Assembly: GCF_014652895.1 (NCBI RefSeq)
Contig: NZ_BMZR01000002.1
Location: forward strand, 186,001 to 250,000
Source: Psychrobacter glaciei
Lineage (GTDB): Bacteria; Pseudomonadota; Gammaproteobacteria; Pseudomonadales; Moraxellaceae
Length of the DNA: 64,000 nucleotides
Reading direction: 5' to 3'
This document shows positions 8,801-17,954 of the stretch, piece after piece. The position numbers and the translations under genes are program-made. The notes under the pieces were generated by a model that saw only the letters and a program-made list of their open reading frames with translations, was not told where the DNA came from and made no database searches. Numbering within the stretch: the first letter of the stretch is position 1; each line of letters begins with the position of its first letter.

Positions 8801-8970
8801 GGGCGTGTCATCAATTAGCACATTGATACATTTAGTGGTCTTAAAATGGTTAAATTTTGCCAAACATCGTCAGAAATCTTGTCAATATGTTCATATTTAC
8901 GGTAATTTCTTTCTTGTTTGGTTGCAATTTTCCTCATTTTAAGCCTCACAATCTAAATGAAGACACGCCC
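8801..8970. mobile_element. 170-bp internally deleted insertion-sequence remnant (MITE-like)
   Basis: The ends are inverted repeats: left GGGCGTGTCATCAATTAG and right, read on the minus strand, GGGCGTGTCTTCATTTAG, 16 of 18 identical. TA flanks both ends. The interior, read on the minus strand, begins an ORF that looks like the N-terminus of a transposase and then runs into the opposite end. The simplest reading is an IS with most of its transposase gene deleted. The IS family is not assigned. Confidence 0.75.
8815..8937 (-). pseudogene. Truncated transposase N-terminus
   Basis: A 40-residue ORF starting MRKIATKQERNYRKYEHIDK and continuing ISDDVWQNLTILRP. The ISDDVWQNL segment resembles the (L/I)(T/S)D(E/D)xWxxI start of IS5/IS4-type transposases. 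The frame closes as it enters the left inverted repeat. It probably is not functional. Homology is judged by eye only. Confidence 0.5.
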
Positions 8971-8995
8971 TAGTAGCATTTTATAAAAATTGATA

Positions 8996-9036
8996 AAAAA
9001 AAGGGTTTATCGCTAATAGTGATAAACCCTTTTTTA
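8996..9036. terminator. Bidirectional terminator engB / HAD phosphatase
   Basis: Stem AAAAAGGGTTTATC / GATAAACCCTTTTT with an 8-base loop, A-run on the left and T-run on the right, between two convergent genes. Confidence 0.9.
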
Positions 9037-9062
9037 TTGTCATTTATCTGTCTGCTCTGAGT

Positions 9063-9731
9063 CTAGCCACACAACAGCTCAGCTAACGCTTGCGGTGTGT
9101 CAACTTGATAAGTAGGTAACTGGGCAGCCAACTCAGCGCTGGATGCTGTCCCGTAGTTAACAGCAATACTAGTCATGCCAAGTTTATTTGCCATTTGAAT
9201 ATCATAAATACTATCACCGATAAATACGGCGTCAGATACTGGCTGCTGCGTATGATTCAAGATATCCGTCAGCATCTGCGGATCAGGCTTTGAACCTGAC
9301 TCATCGGCACAGCGGGTAATATCAAAATAATCATGACTTGCCGAAGCGTCCAGTACGCGATCCAGTCCACGCCGCTTTTTGCCAGTTGCAACAGCAAGCT
9401 TACGACCCTGCTGTTGCAAAGTCTTTAGCATGGTTTCTGTAGGGGCAAAGAACGGTGTGCGGTGGCTGTTTGGAATATAATAGTCAGCGTAGCTTTGTTG
9501 AATGGCAAGCTTTTGCGCCTCACTGGCCTGCGGATACAAAATCTCAATACCATTCATCAGGCTAAGACCAATGATGTCTTTGACGGCTTGATCGGTGGTT
9601 TGAAAGCCATGTGCCTCTCCTGCCACATGCATGGACTCAACAATCAGACCGATTGAATCCATCAACGTACCATCCCAATCAAAAATAACTAGTGTCTTGT
9701 CGGCTAAGCGATGATCAGACTGTTTATTCAT
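9063..9731 (-). CDS. HAD-superfamily phosphatase, phosphoglycolate-phosphatase-like
   Basis: 222 residues with all HAD motifs: the nucleophile motif IFDWDGTLMDS (about 15-25), motif II VATGKKR, motif III lysine in GSKPDP, and motif IV FIGDSIYDIQMAN. The alpha-helical cap between motifs I and II places it in the Gph/IA subgroup. The substrate cannot be told from sequence. It is downstream of rluC on the same strand, a pairing common in gammaproteobacteria, separated by 114 bases that include a long hairpin. The start at 9731 has a weak ribosome binding site. Confidence 0.85.
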   Translation of the reverse strand: MNKQSDHRLADKTLVIFDWDGTLMDSIGLIVESMHVAGEAHGFQTTDQAVKDIIGLSLMNGIEILYPQASEAQKLAIQQSYADYYIPNSHRTPFFAPTETMLKTLQQQGRKLAVATGKKRRGLDRVLDASASHDYFDITRCADESGSKPDPQMLTDILNHTQQPVSDAVFIGDSIYDIQMANKLGMTSIAVNYGTASSAELAAQLPTYQVDTPQALAELLCG

Positions 9732-9773
9732 GAGTTTGCCTTAGTAAATGGTGCGCATTTATTACAGATGCTA

Positions 9774-9823
9774 AAACGTCACACCGACTTATTGGTAGAA
9801 ATAAATAAGTGAGCATGACGTTT
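9774..9823 (-). other. Hairpin between rluC and the HAD gene
   Basis: Outer arms AAACGTCA / TGACGTTT and inner arms ACTTATT / AATAAGT form a 50-base imperfect hairpin. On the minus strand it is followed by TTAGCATC and not a full T-run, so it may be an attenuating or mRNA-stabilising structure more than a strong terminator. Confidence 0.4.
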
Positions 9824-9845
9824 AGAATCGATATTCAATTCTAGC

Positions 9846-10871
9846 TTATTCAGGCAATTTGGTTTGCTCTGGCAGCCAGTCAACCATCTCATCGGGCAAT
9901 GGTGCCGTGATAGTTTTATAACCAGGAATGTCTAAGCGCCATGCATGCAAGCACAGACGATGCACGCCAGACTTGTCATGGACGTTATACTTACTGTCCC
10001 CTAGGATAGCATGACCAATATGAGCCAAATGCACACGAATTTGATGGGTACGACCCGTCAGCGGTTTAGCTTCTATCAAGCTGACTGGTTGACCGGCAAT
10101 CATAAAACGTTCATGGACAATAATATCTGTCTGGCTTTCTTTGGACTGTACGTCCTGAGCCTCTACTTTAACGCGGCGCTCACCGCTATCAAGTGTGTAG
10201 CGTAGCAATGGCGCATCGATACGTTGCTCATTCAGGGCAGGTTGTCCTTTGGCAATACATAGATAATGTTTTTGAATAGTCTTATCGACCAAATACTGCT
10301 GCAATGTCTTTAGCGCTGAGCGTTTCTTAGAAATCATCAGCAGACCTGAGGTATCTTTGTCGATACGATGGATCAACTCTAGATATTTTTTACCAGTCAC
10401 TTCACGCATGGCTTCGATGACGCCAAAATCAAGACCGCTGCCACCATGTACTGCAATGCCAGAAGGCTTATTAAGCACCAGCAGGCCATCATCTTCGTAG
10501 ACCACACGTGCTAATAAGCTTTTGGCAAACTCGGTGCTGATGATGGGTTTTTCACGGGTAGCGAGTACCACCGGTGCGATACGTACCACGTCTTCACGCT
10601 GTACTCTATCATGGGCTTTACAGCGTTTATTATTGACTCGAATCTCATCTGAGCGAATCATTTTATAGATATGCGGTTTTGGCAAACCTTTTAGGCGGTT
10701 CAGCAAAAAGTTATCCAAGCGCTGGTCGTGCTGATGGCGAGTGACTTCAAGGTAATTAACCTTTCCAAAGTTACTAATCTCATCGTCGGCGCTTTGCGGA
10801 CGGGTTTTGCTATTAAAAATAGCAGGAGCTTCATGGGTAGTTGCGTCGTCAGTCATTTTGGAGTTTGTCAT
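9846..10871 (-). CDS. rluC: 23S rRNA pseudouridine synthase RluC
   Basis: Makes pseudouridines at 955, 2504 and 2580 (E. coli numbering) of 23S rRNA. The protein is 341 residues. An S4 RNA-binding domain lies at about 48-100 (RLDNFLLNRLKGLPKPHIYKMI) and the RluA-type catalytic motif HRIDKDTSG at 168-176. C-terminal motifs LIEAKPLTGRTHQIRVHLAHIGHAILGD are also present. The catalytic Asp is intact. It is divergent from rne across a large spacer, the same neighbourhood as in other gammaproteobacteria. The N-terminal 35 residues are not conserved; a start at the sixth codon (ATG) is an alternative. Confidence 0.94.
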   Translation of the reverse strand: MTNSKMTDDATTHEAPAIFNSKTRPQSADDEISNFGKVNYLEVTRHQHDQRLDNFLLNRLKGLPKPHIYKMIRSDEIRVNNKRCKAHDRVQREDVVRIAPVVLATREKPIISTEFAKSLLARVVYEDDGLLVLNKPSGIAVHGGSGLDFGVIEAMREVTGKKYLELIHRIDKDTSGLLMISKKRSALKTLQQYLVDKTIQKHYLCIAKGQPALNEQRIDAPLLRYTLDSGERRVKVEAQDVQSKESQTDIIVHERFMIAGQPVSLIEAKPLTGRTHQIRVHLAHIGHAILGDSKYNVHDKSGVHRLCLHAWRLDIPGYKTITAPLPDEMVDWLPEQTKLPE

Positions 10872-12113
10872 TTTTAGTTAGGTATTTACACAAAGATTTG
10901 TTATAGTTTAACATGTTGAGCGCCAATTAAGCAGAGGTTGCGGCAATAATCCTTATTGTCTCAAACGACCGGTCGTCATCTTTACTACTTGCTAGTAACG
11001 AGGCATGCCTTGTTCCTCAAGCTAATTTTGCACGCATCATCTAATTTTTAGGACTAGATGCCAAGTAATACACGGCGTAGCGTCCAATAAGCGGTATTTA
11101 TACCAAACATAATTGCTTTGATAATAGTGACAAACAAGTCCGTTTATCGAGCGATAGCAGTACACAACTACTCATTTAACGCACGACCACGACTTGATTT
11201 TTAATCATATTAGGCAAGCGCAGTTGAGCAAGTGACGGTAGTCCGATATTAAGAGTTTAGAGCTGCCTGAATATTGGCGGTCAAACAGATAAAATAGATG
11301 CATTATAAAAGAGATATACCCAACCGAGCTAATGAGCCGGTTACCTATTCTGTTTGCCAAGTACGCCCCGCTGAGCAACAGCGCAGTGGCACTCTTAAAA
11401 TCAGATACCAAAATATATAGATGTTATAAGTTAAAATAATAGATAAAACAATTGAATTGATTTGAGCTAATATTGAGAGGTTCGCTGAATTTAACGGTTT
11501 GAAGTATAAACAGTACAGCGAATAAATTGTAACCATGTGGCAAGCGCTTCGATAGACTCTTACAAAGTATATTAAACGCCCTTCACCACTTTACATGTTA
11601 ATCATCTTGGTAAAATTTATGGTGGCAAGGATGTTAATAGCCAAGCCTCTAAATCGATACAAAACGATTGGCATTCGGTGTTAATACTTTAGCGGCAATC
11701 ATTGCGAGCCACTAAAACATTAACAGTAGATAACCTTACAGCCTTACACCCTGTATTAGTAGCTACTTAGAACCATCTGTCTGGTACGCTCAAACGTAGT
11801 CAATTCATTGTGAGTTAACAGGTAAGTTTTTTATGAGCGCCTCTTAATGCTCCTTTTTATTTATCCAACTTTATCTGAGCACGACGCTCCTCTCACATCT
11901 GGTATTTTTAGCTGATATCAATATTAGCGTCACTTGATACTACTACCTTCTTGCTTTGGTTATTTTTATATTGATCGCTGTCCAATTGGCAGTCTGAATA
12001 CATCGTGAATGTGGCTTGCTATAAAAGTCATTTAACGTAAAAGTTTATCATTCAGAGTTTTTCAATATAATAGCCCTTCTTGTCGTTGTCCTGTGTACTC
12101 ATAGGATAATAGT
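10872..12113. other. Large rluC-rne intergenic region
   Basis: 1.24 kb without a supported protein gene; the short ORFs on both strands are AT-rich, lack ribosome binding sites and have no recognisable domain. A TATAAT -10-like hexamer at 12066-12071 lies about 43 bases before the rne start, but its -35 is poor. In other gammaproteobacteria rne has a long structured leader that RNase E cuts for autoregulation, so part of this region may be such a leader. I could not fold it reliably. Confidence 0.5.
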
Positions 12114-15100
12114 ATGAAACGTATTCTGATCAACGCCACTCAAAACGAAGAAATTCGTGTCGCCTTATGTAAAGGCAACCATCTTTACGATTTCGATTTA
12201 GAAAACCGTACCCGCGAACAAAAAAAATCTAACATTTATAAAGGCCACGTCACCCGTGTCGAGCCATCGCTTGAAGCCGTGTTTGTCGAATATGGCTCAC
12301 AGCGCCAAGGCTTTTTGCCAATTCGTGAGATTTCTGCTGAATATCTAAGCGGCAATCCTCGTGACGAAAACATCAAAAAATTGATCAAAGAAGGCGATGA
12401 GCTAATCGTCCAAGTCGAAAAAGAAGAGCGCGGCAATAAAGGCGCTGCCCTATCGACTTACGTATCATTGGCTGGACGCTATCTGGTATTGATGCCCAAT
12501 AACCCTCGTGGTGGCGGTATCTCTCGTCAAATCTCTGGTAAATTACGCGAAGACATGAAGCGTATGCTGGGCAGTTTGGATTTGCCAAAAGGTATGAGCG
12601 TCATCATTCGTACTGCTGGTATCGGCAAAACCCAAGAAGACTTACAACATGATTTAAACCATCTGCTAAATATCTGGCAAGCCATCCAAGAACAAAACCA
12701 AAAATATCCATCACCGCGCTTAGTCCATCAAGAAGCGGGCGTCGTTACACGCGCCGTGCGTGATTATCTGCGTGATGATATTGCTGAGATTTGGATCGAT
12801 AACGAAAATGCTTATATCGAAGCGGCAGGTTTTATCGATGCGGTCATGCCAAAACAAGCGGAAAAACTGCGCAAATACACCGATTACGAGCCGATGTTTT
12901 CGCGTTTTAATATCGAGAAACAAATCGAAACGGCTTATCAACGCGAAGTTCGTCTGCCATCAGGTGGTTCGATCGTTATTGACCAAACTGAAGCATTGGT
13001 CTCTATCGATATCAACTCTGCCAAATCTACTAAAGGCTCAGACGTCGCCGAGACCGCTTACCATACCAATTTAGAAGCAGCAGACGAGATTGCCCGTCAA
13101 CTGCGCTTGCGTGATATGGGCGGCTTGATTGTCATTGACTTCATCGACATGAACGATAATAAGCACCAAAAAGAAGTTGAAAAACGTCTGGTTGATGCCA
13201 CCAAATATGACCGTGCCCGCGTTCAATTTGGCGATATTTCTAAGTTTGGTTTGATGGAAATGAGCCGTCAGCGTCTGCGTCCGTCATTAGAAGAGTCGAC
13301 CGGTTATATCTGCCCACGCTGTCATGGCAATGGCATGATTCGTGACTTGCGCTCGTTGTCACTATCGATTATGCGTCAGATTGAACAAATTGCGCTAAAA
13401 GAGCGTCAAGGTGAAGTGCAAGCAGAAGTACCGACAGATATCGCAGCATTTTTATTGAATGAAAAACGTGATGCCTTAGTATATCTTGAGCAAGACAGTG
13501 GTACGCGTATCACCATCTTGCCACACGCACATTTAGAATCACCGAACTTTAAACTGCACTTCAACCGTGACGGTTTTGCCCCTTCAAGCTACGAGCGTAT
13601 CACTGATACTGCCCAAGAACACAGTGATCTTGGCTATAATGTTGATTGGCAAACGGCTGAAAAGGAACGTCCCGAACAGCAGCCTACCCGCCAGCCTCGT
13701 CAAACAAGAGATAGCAGCGCTACGAACCAAGCAACTAGCCCTACAACTACTGCACCACAGAATAGTGCTGAGCAGCAGAGCAGCACCGTCAATCATAGCA
13801 ATGACCGCCGTAATAATACGAGCACTAATAACGCTTCATCGACGCACGCGCCACAAGATAATAAAGCGGCGAACGTTGCTGTTGCAGCACCTGCCGCTGC
13901 TATAACGACTCCGTCTCCTAGCGTCACGACGACTGCCCAACCACAAGCTGTTGCTTGGTTGTCCAATCTATTTGCGCAAGCCCCGCAGGCACAAACAACT
14001 AATAGCATCAGTAGTCGTGATGCGGCTGAAGCCATCGAAGCGCTGGTGAATAATGGTGCGCAAAGCTTAGGCTCTTTTGGACAAGTGGATAGCAGTGCGC
14101 TGACTGGCAATGCTCAGAATCCATCGCAAACGACTCAGCAAGACAATAGTCAAAAAAGCGACAATCAAGCGCCGAATAATAATACTAACCGTCAACAAGC
14201 ACGTCGCAACACGGACGGTGATACTGACGACAACAGTGCTGAGGATAGAAGAAGACGTAAGCCACGCAAATCGAGATCTTCTAAGCCGCATCAAAGAAAA
14301 GAGCCGCGTGACGACACAAGCAATGATAACGTAGCCAGCAGTAGTGCCGATAGCAGCGCTGCCAGTAGCACTGATGACAAATCAGCTGACACCCAAGACA
14401 AACGTCAGCAGGATAATAGACGCACGAGTGATCGCAACCGTAATAATCGTCAAGATAACAGCCGTAATAGTAATAACAACGGGCATAACGATAGCAACCG
14501 CGACGATGCTGAGCAAAAAGACAGCAACACGGCAGATGAGCAAACCCGCTCTAAACGTAAGTCAAACACTCAGCGTAGTTCACGCGGTAAGCTTGAGCGC
14601 GGCGAGACGTTAACCGCTGATAATGCTAAACAAAATACTCAGAAAACGACTACCAGTGCTAACAAAAACCAAGCGAGCACACGCCGTAATCAAGATCCTA
14701 ACGAAGTGGTGCTACAGGTCAATGAAGCAACCAATGAGCTTAAGAAACCAGAAGTGGTTCACTTATCTCTGGATGATAGTAAGCCTGCACAGGTCACTCA
14801 TCAATCTGCTGAAAAACCAAGCTCGGCGCGTGACACTACGGAAGATGAAGCTACAAAAGAACGTAGAGAAGACAGTGCAACTCAGCAGAACGCTGCTAAA
14901 GAGAGTACTAACCAGCAAAACAGTCCAGTGGAAAGTACTGACAAGCATGGCACTAATGAGCACGGTACGAATCAGCACGGTAATAGCCAGAAAAGTACTC
15001 AGGTAAAAAGCTCTGAAGAAAAAATCACTGCAGAAAAAAGTACTGATATAAAAGATAACGCTCAACAGGACAATGAGCCTGTTAGTGATACGCAAAAAAG

Positions 15101-16463
15101 CAGTACACAAGCAAATACTGCCGAAAGCACTGATGCAGAAGTGAGCACTACGGCAGATCCTGCGCAACAGGCTGCACCTACAGACGACCGTAAAGCCGAT
15201 GACAAAACAGCGTCGGTAGATGAGCAAGCAGCGTCTAAAAGCAATAGTGACAGTCAAGCTGATAGTCAGAAGCCAGTAACTACTGAGGCAGCTAACGTAG
15301 CAGCAGCACCAAGCGCGCAGAAAACTGACGATGACAACGCGACTACGGCCGCGACGCATACTAGCAGCCCTAGTAACTCAGCACTTGAGCTGACACATGA
15401 CGCATTGTTTGCCAAACGCTACGTGACAGCTAAGAAGTTCGGACAAGCGAGCAATGACCCGCGTGTCGTTCGTAGTCAGCAAGCGCAATCTGCTGAGCAG
15501 CCTCAAGCAACTGAGCAAGCAGTAGCAAGCGCACCAACCATTCGTGGTTCGGTTGGTGATTTTGTTCGTAAAGCATTAACGGATGCAGAAAGTCGTTTAA
15601 AAAGTGATGGCGTCATTAGCTGCTTTATTGCTGCTATTGAAGCACATACGCAGAAAGCTCAAACGGCTGGCAATGGCACTAACGTTGAAGGCGATTCAAG
15701 CGAAAACAAAGGCGACGACAATGACTTTGCCACTCGTCGCTTTGACTTTAGCAACTACGGCTATCAGCCTTTAGCAGCGGATTACCTTGCCCGCTTTGAA
15801 GCAATGACGCAAGCGGTCAGTCAGTTTGCAGCGGCACAAGGCAAAACAGCCGTTGAGCCACGCGCTATTGGCAAACGTGCCAGCAACGATCCACGCGGTC
15901 AACATCCTGATTATCAGCAACCAGCTGTACTCACTATCCCTGATGAGCAAGCAGCGGAACCAACCGTTTCTGCTAGCGAGCCAGTCACTGAGTCTGAGCA
16001 AATCAGTAATGACGTTGATGCGCACAAGGTAGAAGCGACAGCCTTAGCCAATCAAACGCAAGCAGATGATGTTAGCGCTGATAGCGAGCAACTGCTAGAG
16101 GCAGAACAAGCGTTAGAGGAAACAAGCGTTGAAAGTCCTGACACCAAAAGCAATGATGTTGAAGAGGTTGAGGTGAAAGGTGCTGAGATGAAAGGTGCTG
16201 AGGTTGAACTTGAGCAAACTGAGCAGCCTATAGTAGAGCAATCAACGAAAGAAGAAATTCAGGCGGCCAAGTCAAAAACGACGATAGCCAGTTATAAGAA
16301 CATGATTGAGAATGTAGCAGAGCAACTACTGCCACAAACTGGCATGTTTAATTTAACCACGCCCAAAGTACCAAAAGCACGCAGTCGTAAGCCAAAGACT
16401 GACCATAAAAAGCCGACGCAAGCTGAAAAGCTAGAGTCTGATGAGTCAGACAGCGAAAGCTAA
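12114..16463 (+). CDS. rne: Ribonuclease E
   Basis: Endoribonuclease and degradosome scaffold. The catalytic half (about 1-520) starts MKRILINATQNEEIRVAL, has an S1 domain (about 38-120), the Mg-binding strands VSIDINSAK and IVIDFIDMND, and the Zn-link CPRCHGNG near residue 400. From about 520 to 1449 the protein is a low-complexity tail rich in Gln, Asn, Ser, Thr and charge, with Arg-rich patches (EDRRRRKPRKSRSSKPHQRK) that suit RNA binding. Two short SNDPR motifs (KKFGQASNDPRVV and KRASNDPRGQHP) stand out. At 1449 residues it is far longer than the E. coli enzyme (1061). Closed by a clear terminator. Confidence 0.97.
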   Translation: MKRILINATQNEEIRVALCKGNHLYDFDLENRTREQKKSNIYKGHVTRVEPSLEAVFVEYGSQRQGFLPIREISAEYLSGNPRDENIKKLIKEGDELIVQVEKEERGNKGAALSTYVSLAGRYLVLMPNNPRGGGISRQISGKLREDMKRMLGSLDLPKGMSVIIRTAGIGKTQEDLQHDLNHLLNIWQAIQEQNQKYPSPRLVHQEAGVVTRAVRDYLRDDIAEIWIDNENAYIEAAGFIDAVMPKQAEKLRKYTDYEPMFSRFNIEKQIETAYQREVRLPSGGSIVIDQTEALVSIDINSAKSTKGSDVAETAYHTNLEAADEIARQLRLRDMGGLIVIDFIDMNDNKHQKEVEKRLVDATKYDRARVQFGDISKFGLMEMSRQRLRPSLEESTGYICPRCHGNGMIRDLRSLSLSIMRQIEQIALKERQGEVQAEVPTDIAAFLLNEKRDALVYLEQDSGTRITILPHAHLESPNFKLHFNRDGFAPSSYERITDTAQEHSDLGYNVDWQTAEKERPEQQPTRQPRQTRDSSATNQATSPTTTAPQNSAEQQSSTVNHSNDRRNNTSTNNASSTHAPQDNKAANVAVAAPAAAITTPSPSVTTTAQPQAVAWLSNLFAQAPQAQTTNSISSRDAAEAIEALVNNGAQSLGSFGQVDSSALTGNAQNPSQTTQQDNSQKSDNQAPNNNTNRQQARRNTDGDTDDNSAEDRRRRKPRKSRSSKPHQRKEPRDDTSNDNVASSSADSSAASSTDDKSADTQDKRQQDNRRTSDRNRNNRQDNSRNSNNNGHNDSNRDDAEQKDSNTADEQTRSKRKSNTQRSSRGKLERGETLTADNAKQNTQKTTTSANKNQASTRRNQDPNEVVLQVNEATNELKKPEVVHLSLDDSKPAQVTHQSAEKPSSARDTTEDEATKERREDSATQQNAAKESTNQQNSPVESTDKHGTNEHGTNQHGNSQKSTQVKSSEEKITAEKSTDIKDNAQQDNEPVSDTQKSSTQANTAESTDAEVSTTADPAQQAAPTDDRKADDKTASVDEQAASKSNSDSQADSQKPVTTEAANVAAAPSAQKTDDDNATTAATHTSSPSNSALELTHDALFAKRYVTAKKFGQASNDPRVVRSQQAQSAEQPQATEQAVASAPTIRGSVGDFVRKALTDAESRLKSDGVISCFIAAIEAHTQKAQTAGNGTNVEGDSSENKGDDNDFATRRFDFSNYGYQPLAADYLARFEAMTQAVSQFAAAQGKTAVEPRAIGKRASNDPRGQHPDYQQPAVLTIPDEQAAEPTVSASEPVTESEQISNDVDAHKVEATALANQTQADDVSADSEQLLEAEQALEETSVESPDTKSNDVEEVEVKGAEMKGAEVELEQTEQPIVEQSTKEEIQAAKSKTTIASYKNMIENVAEQLLPQTGMFNLTTPKVPKARSRKPKTDHKKPTQAEKLESDESDSES

Positions 16464-16480
16464 TCGTAGAGCTTCAACGT

Positions 16481-16519
16481 AAAAGCCCCAAAGCTATTCG
16501 TAGCTTTGGGGCTTTTTTA
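16481..16519 (+). terminator. rne terminator
   Basis: Stem AAAAGCCCCAAAGCTA / TAGCTTTGGGGCTTTT followed by T residues, 18 bases after the rne stop. Confidence 0.92.
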
Positions 16520-16566
16520 TGTTAGATACTGACTGCTTGGAGCAAGCTATACATTAGTATGATCAG

Positions 16567-16610
16567 CGAGGTTGACGCTATAGTGATTTTATAGTGGGCA
16601 GGCTCCATAT
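16567..16610. repeat. Short dispersed repeat, copy 1
   Basis: GAGGTT..CGCT.TAG.GATTTTATA.TGGGCAG is shared, with about 85% identity over some 40 bases, with 61475-61516. Each copy lies in an intergenic region. Nature unknown. Confidence 0.45.
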
Positions 16611-16635
16611 GCCAATCATGTTCAGTGCAATACCT

Positions 16636-17565
16636 TTAATGCGCAGAAGATGCGTCTTTATCCTTACCGCGTATTTTGCCAATGATGGTAAGAATGGCGA
16701 CCATGACCACCCCTACTACTAAGCCAACTAGGCCATTTAACAGCGTCGTTGTCACACTTTCAAACATTCCAGTTAAATGCGCCAAGTTTTCGACACCATG
16801 GTATAAAAAGTCGATACCGTGTACCAAAATACCACCACCGACCAAGAACATAGCCAACGTCCCAGCGATAGATAAAAATTTCATCAGCTTAGGTGCCGCC
16901 GATACTAAAAATGCGCCCACCTTCTGCTTAATATTGCCCGATTGCTTCATCAGATGCAGACCAACATCATCCATTCTGACAATCCCAGCCACCAAGCCAT
17001 ACACCCCAACGGTAATCGCTATCGCAATAATGGAGAGTACCAAGCTTTTTTCTAGCAAGCTTGCCCCTGCGGCTGAGCCTAACGCAATGACAATAATCTC
17101 AGCAGACAGGATAAAATCCGTCCGGATAGCACCTTTGATTTTTCCTTTCTCAAAAGCGACTAAATCGACGGTTTCATCTGCATTGGCTTGCCGACGCGCA
17201 TTTTGCTCCTCGTCGTGCGGTAAAATATGCGGCCAAAACTTATGGATGACTTTTTCAGCACCTTCATAAGCCAAGAATAGACCACCACACATGAGTAAAA
17301 ACGTGACCAAAGGCGGATAGATAGTACTGATTAATAACGCTGCGGGTACTAAAATGAGCTTATTAATGAACGAGCCTTTGGCGACCGCCCAAACCACGGG
17401 GAGCTCACGACTGGCTTTGACACCTGTTACTTGCTCAGCGTTAAGGGCTAAGTCATCACCTAGCACACCAGCGGTTTTTTTTGCGGCCACTTTGGTCATG
17501 ACCGAAACGTCATCGAGTATTACACTGATATCATCGAGTAGGGTTAATAAACTTGCACCTGCCAT
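16636..17565 (-). CDS. DUF808 family inner-membrane protein (YedI-like)
   Basis: 309 residues. It begins MAGASLLTLLDDISVILDDVSVM, the hallmark N-terminus of DUF808/YedI, followed by KKTAGVLGDDLALNA. Several hydrophobic helices follow (about 65-100, 150-200 and 225-300), with a charged loop containing HDEEQNARRQANADE. The family is predicted to sit in the inner membrane and its function is not known. The start at 17565 has an AAGGAA site 7 bases upstream. It is a single transcription unit with a 390-base upstream region; it converges with rne. Confidence 0.9.
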   Translation of the reverse strand: MAGASLLTLLDDISVILDDVSVMTKVAAKKTAGVLGDDLALNAEQVTGVKASRELPVVWAVAKGSFINKLILVPAALLISTIYPPLVTFLLMCGGLFLAYEGAEKVIHKFWPHILPHDEEQNARRQANADETVDLVAFEKGKIKGAIRTDFILSAEIIVIALGSAAGASLLEKSLVLSIIAIAITVGVYGLVAGIVRMDDVGLHLMKQSGNIKQKVGAFLVSAAPKLMKFLSIAGTLAMFLVGGGILVHGIDFLYHGVENLAHLTGMFESVTTTLLNGLVGLVVGVVMVAILTIIGKIRGKDKDASSAH

Positions 17566-17954
17566 ACGCGTTCCTTAGCGTGAATTCGCTTAAATTAGTA
17601 AATGTTGCAAAATGACGTTAATATTGTCATAAAAGTGATTATAAGCAATAGATTACCTAGACATGAGGCGATATTAAATAGTACAAATGTATTTTATTTT
17701 GTAAGGTTTAGCCGCTATCGATGCATTGTATTTACGAGTGGCATAAAGAACAGCCTTTAGAGATTATTAAAAAAAATATGTTAATATAACCTATATTATT
17801 ACTTATCCTTTATGATCAATACATGCTATAAAACCAGTCAATGTTGCCCTTCTTATCATGCGACTTACTCGTCATGATGGATGGGTCAGAGAATACAAAA
17901 AATCCTTTTATTATGAACCCTTGATTAGGCGTGACTGCCTAAAGGAAACACCCT
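17566..17954. other. Intergenic region DUF808 gene / dsbC
   Basis: About 390 AT-rich bases between two divergent genes, presumably with both promoters. No ORF or repeat is supported. Confidence 0.45.

Noticed and set aside
11205..11536. Short minus-strand ORFs in the rluC-rne spacer
   Set aside because: AT-rich, no ribosome binding site, no recognisable domain, mutually overlapping.
13567..15359. Long ORFs on both strands inside rne (for example 14763-15359 minus, 198 codons)
   Set aside because: They are shadow frames of the repetitive rne tail, with biased composition and no domain.
16676..17269. 197-codon plus-strand ORF opposite the DUF808 gene
   Set aside because: Antisense shadow of a well-supported gene; no family resemblance.
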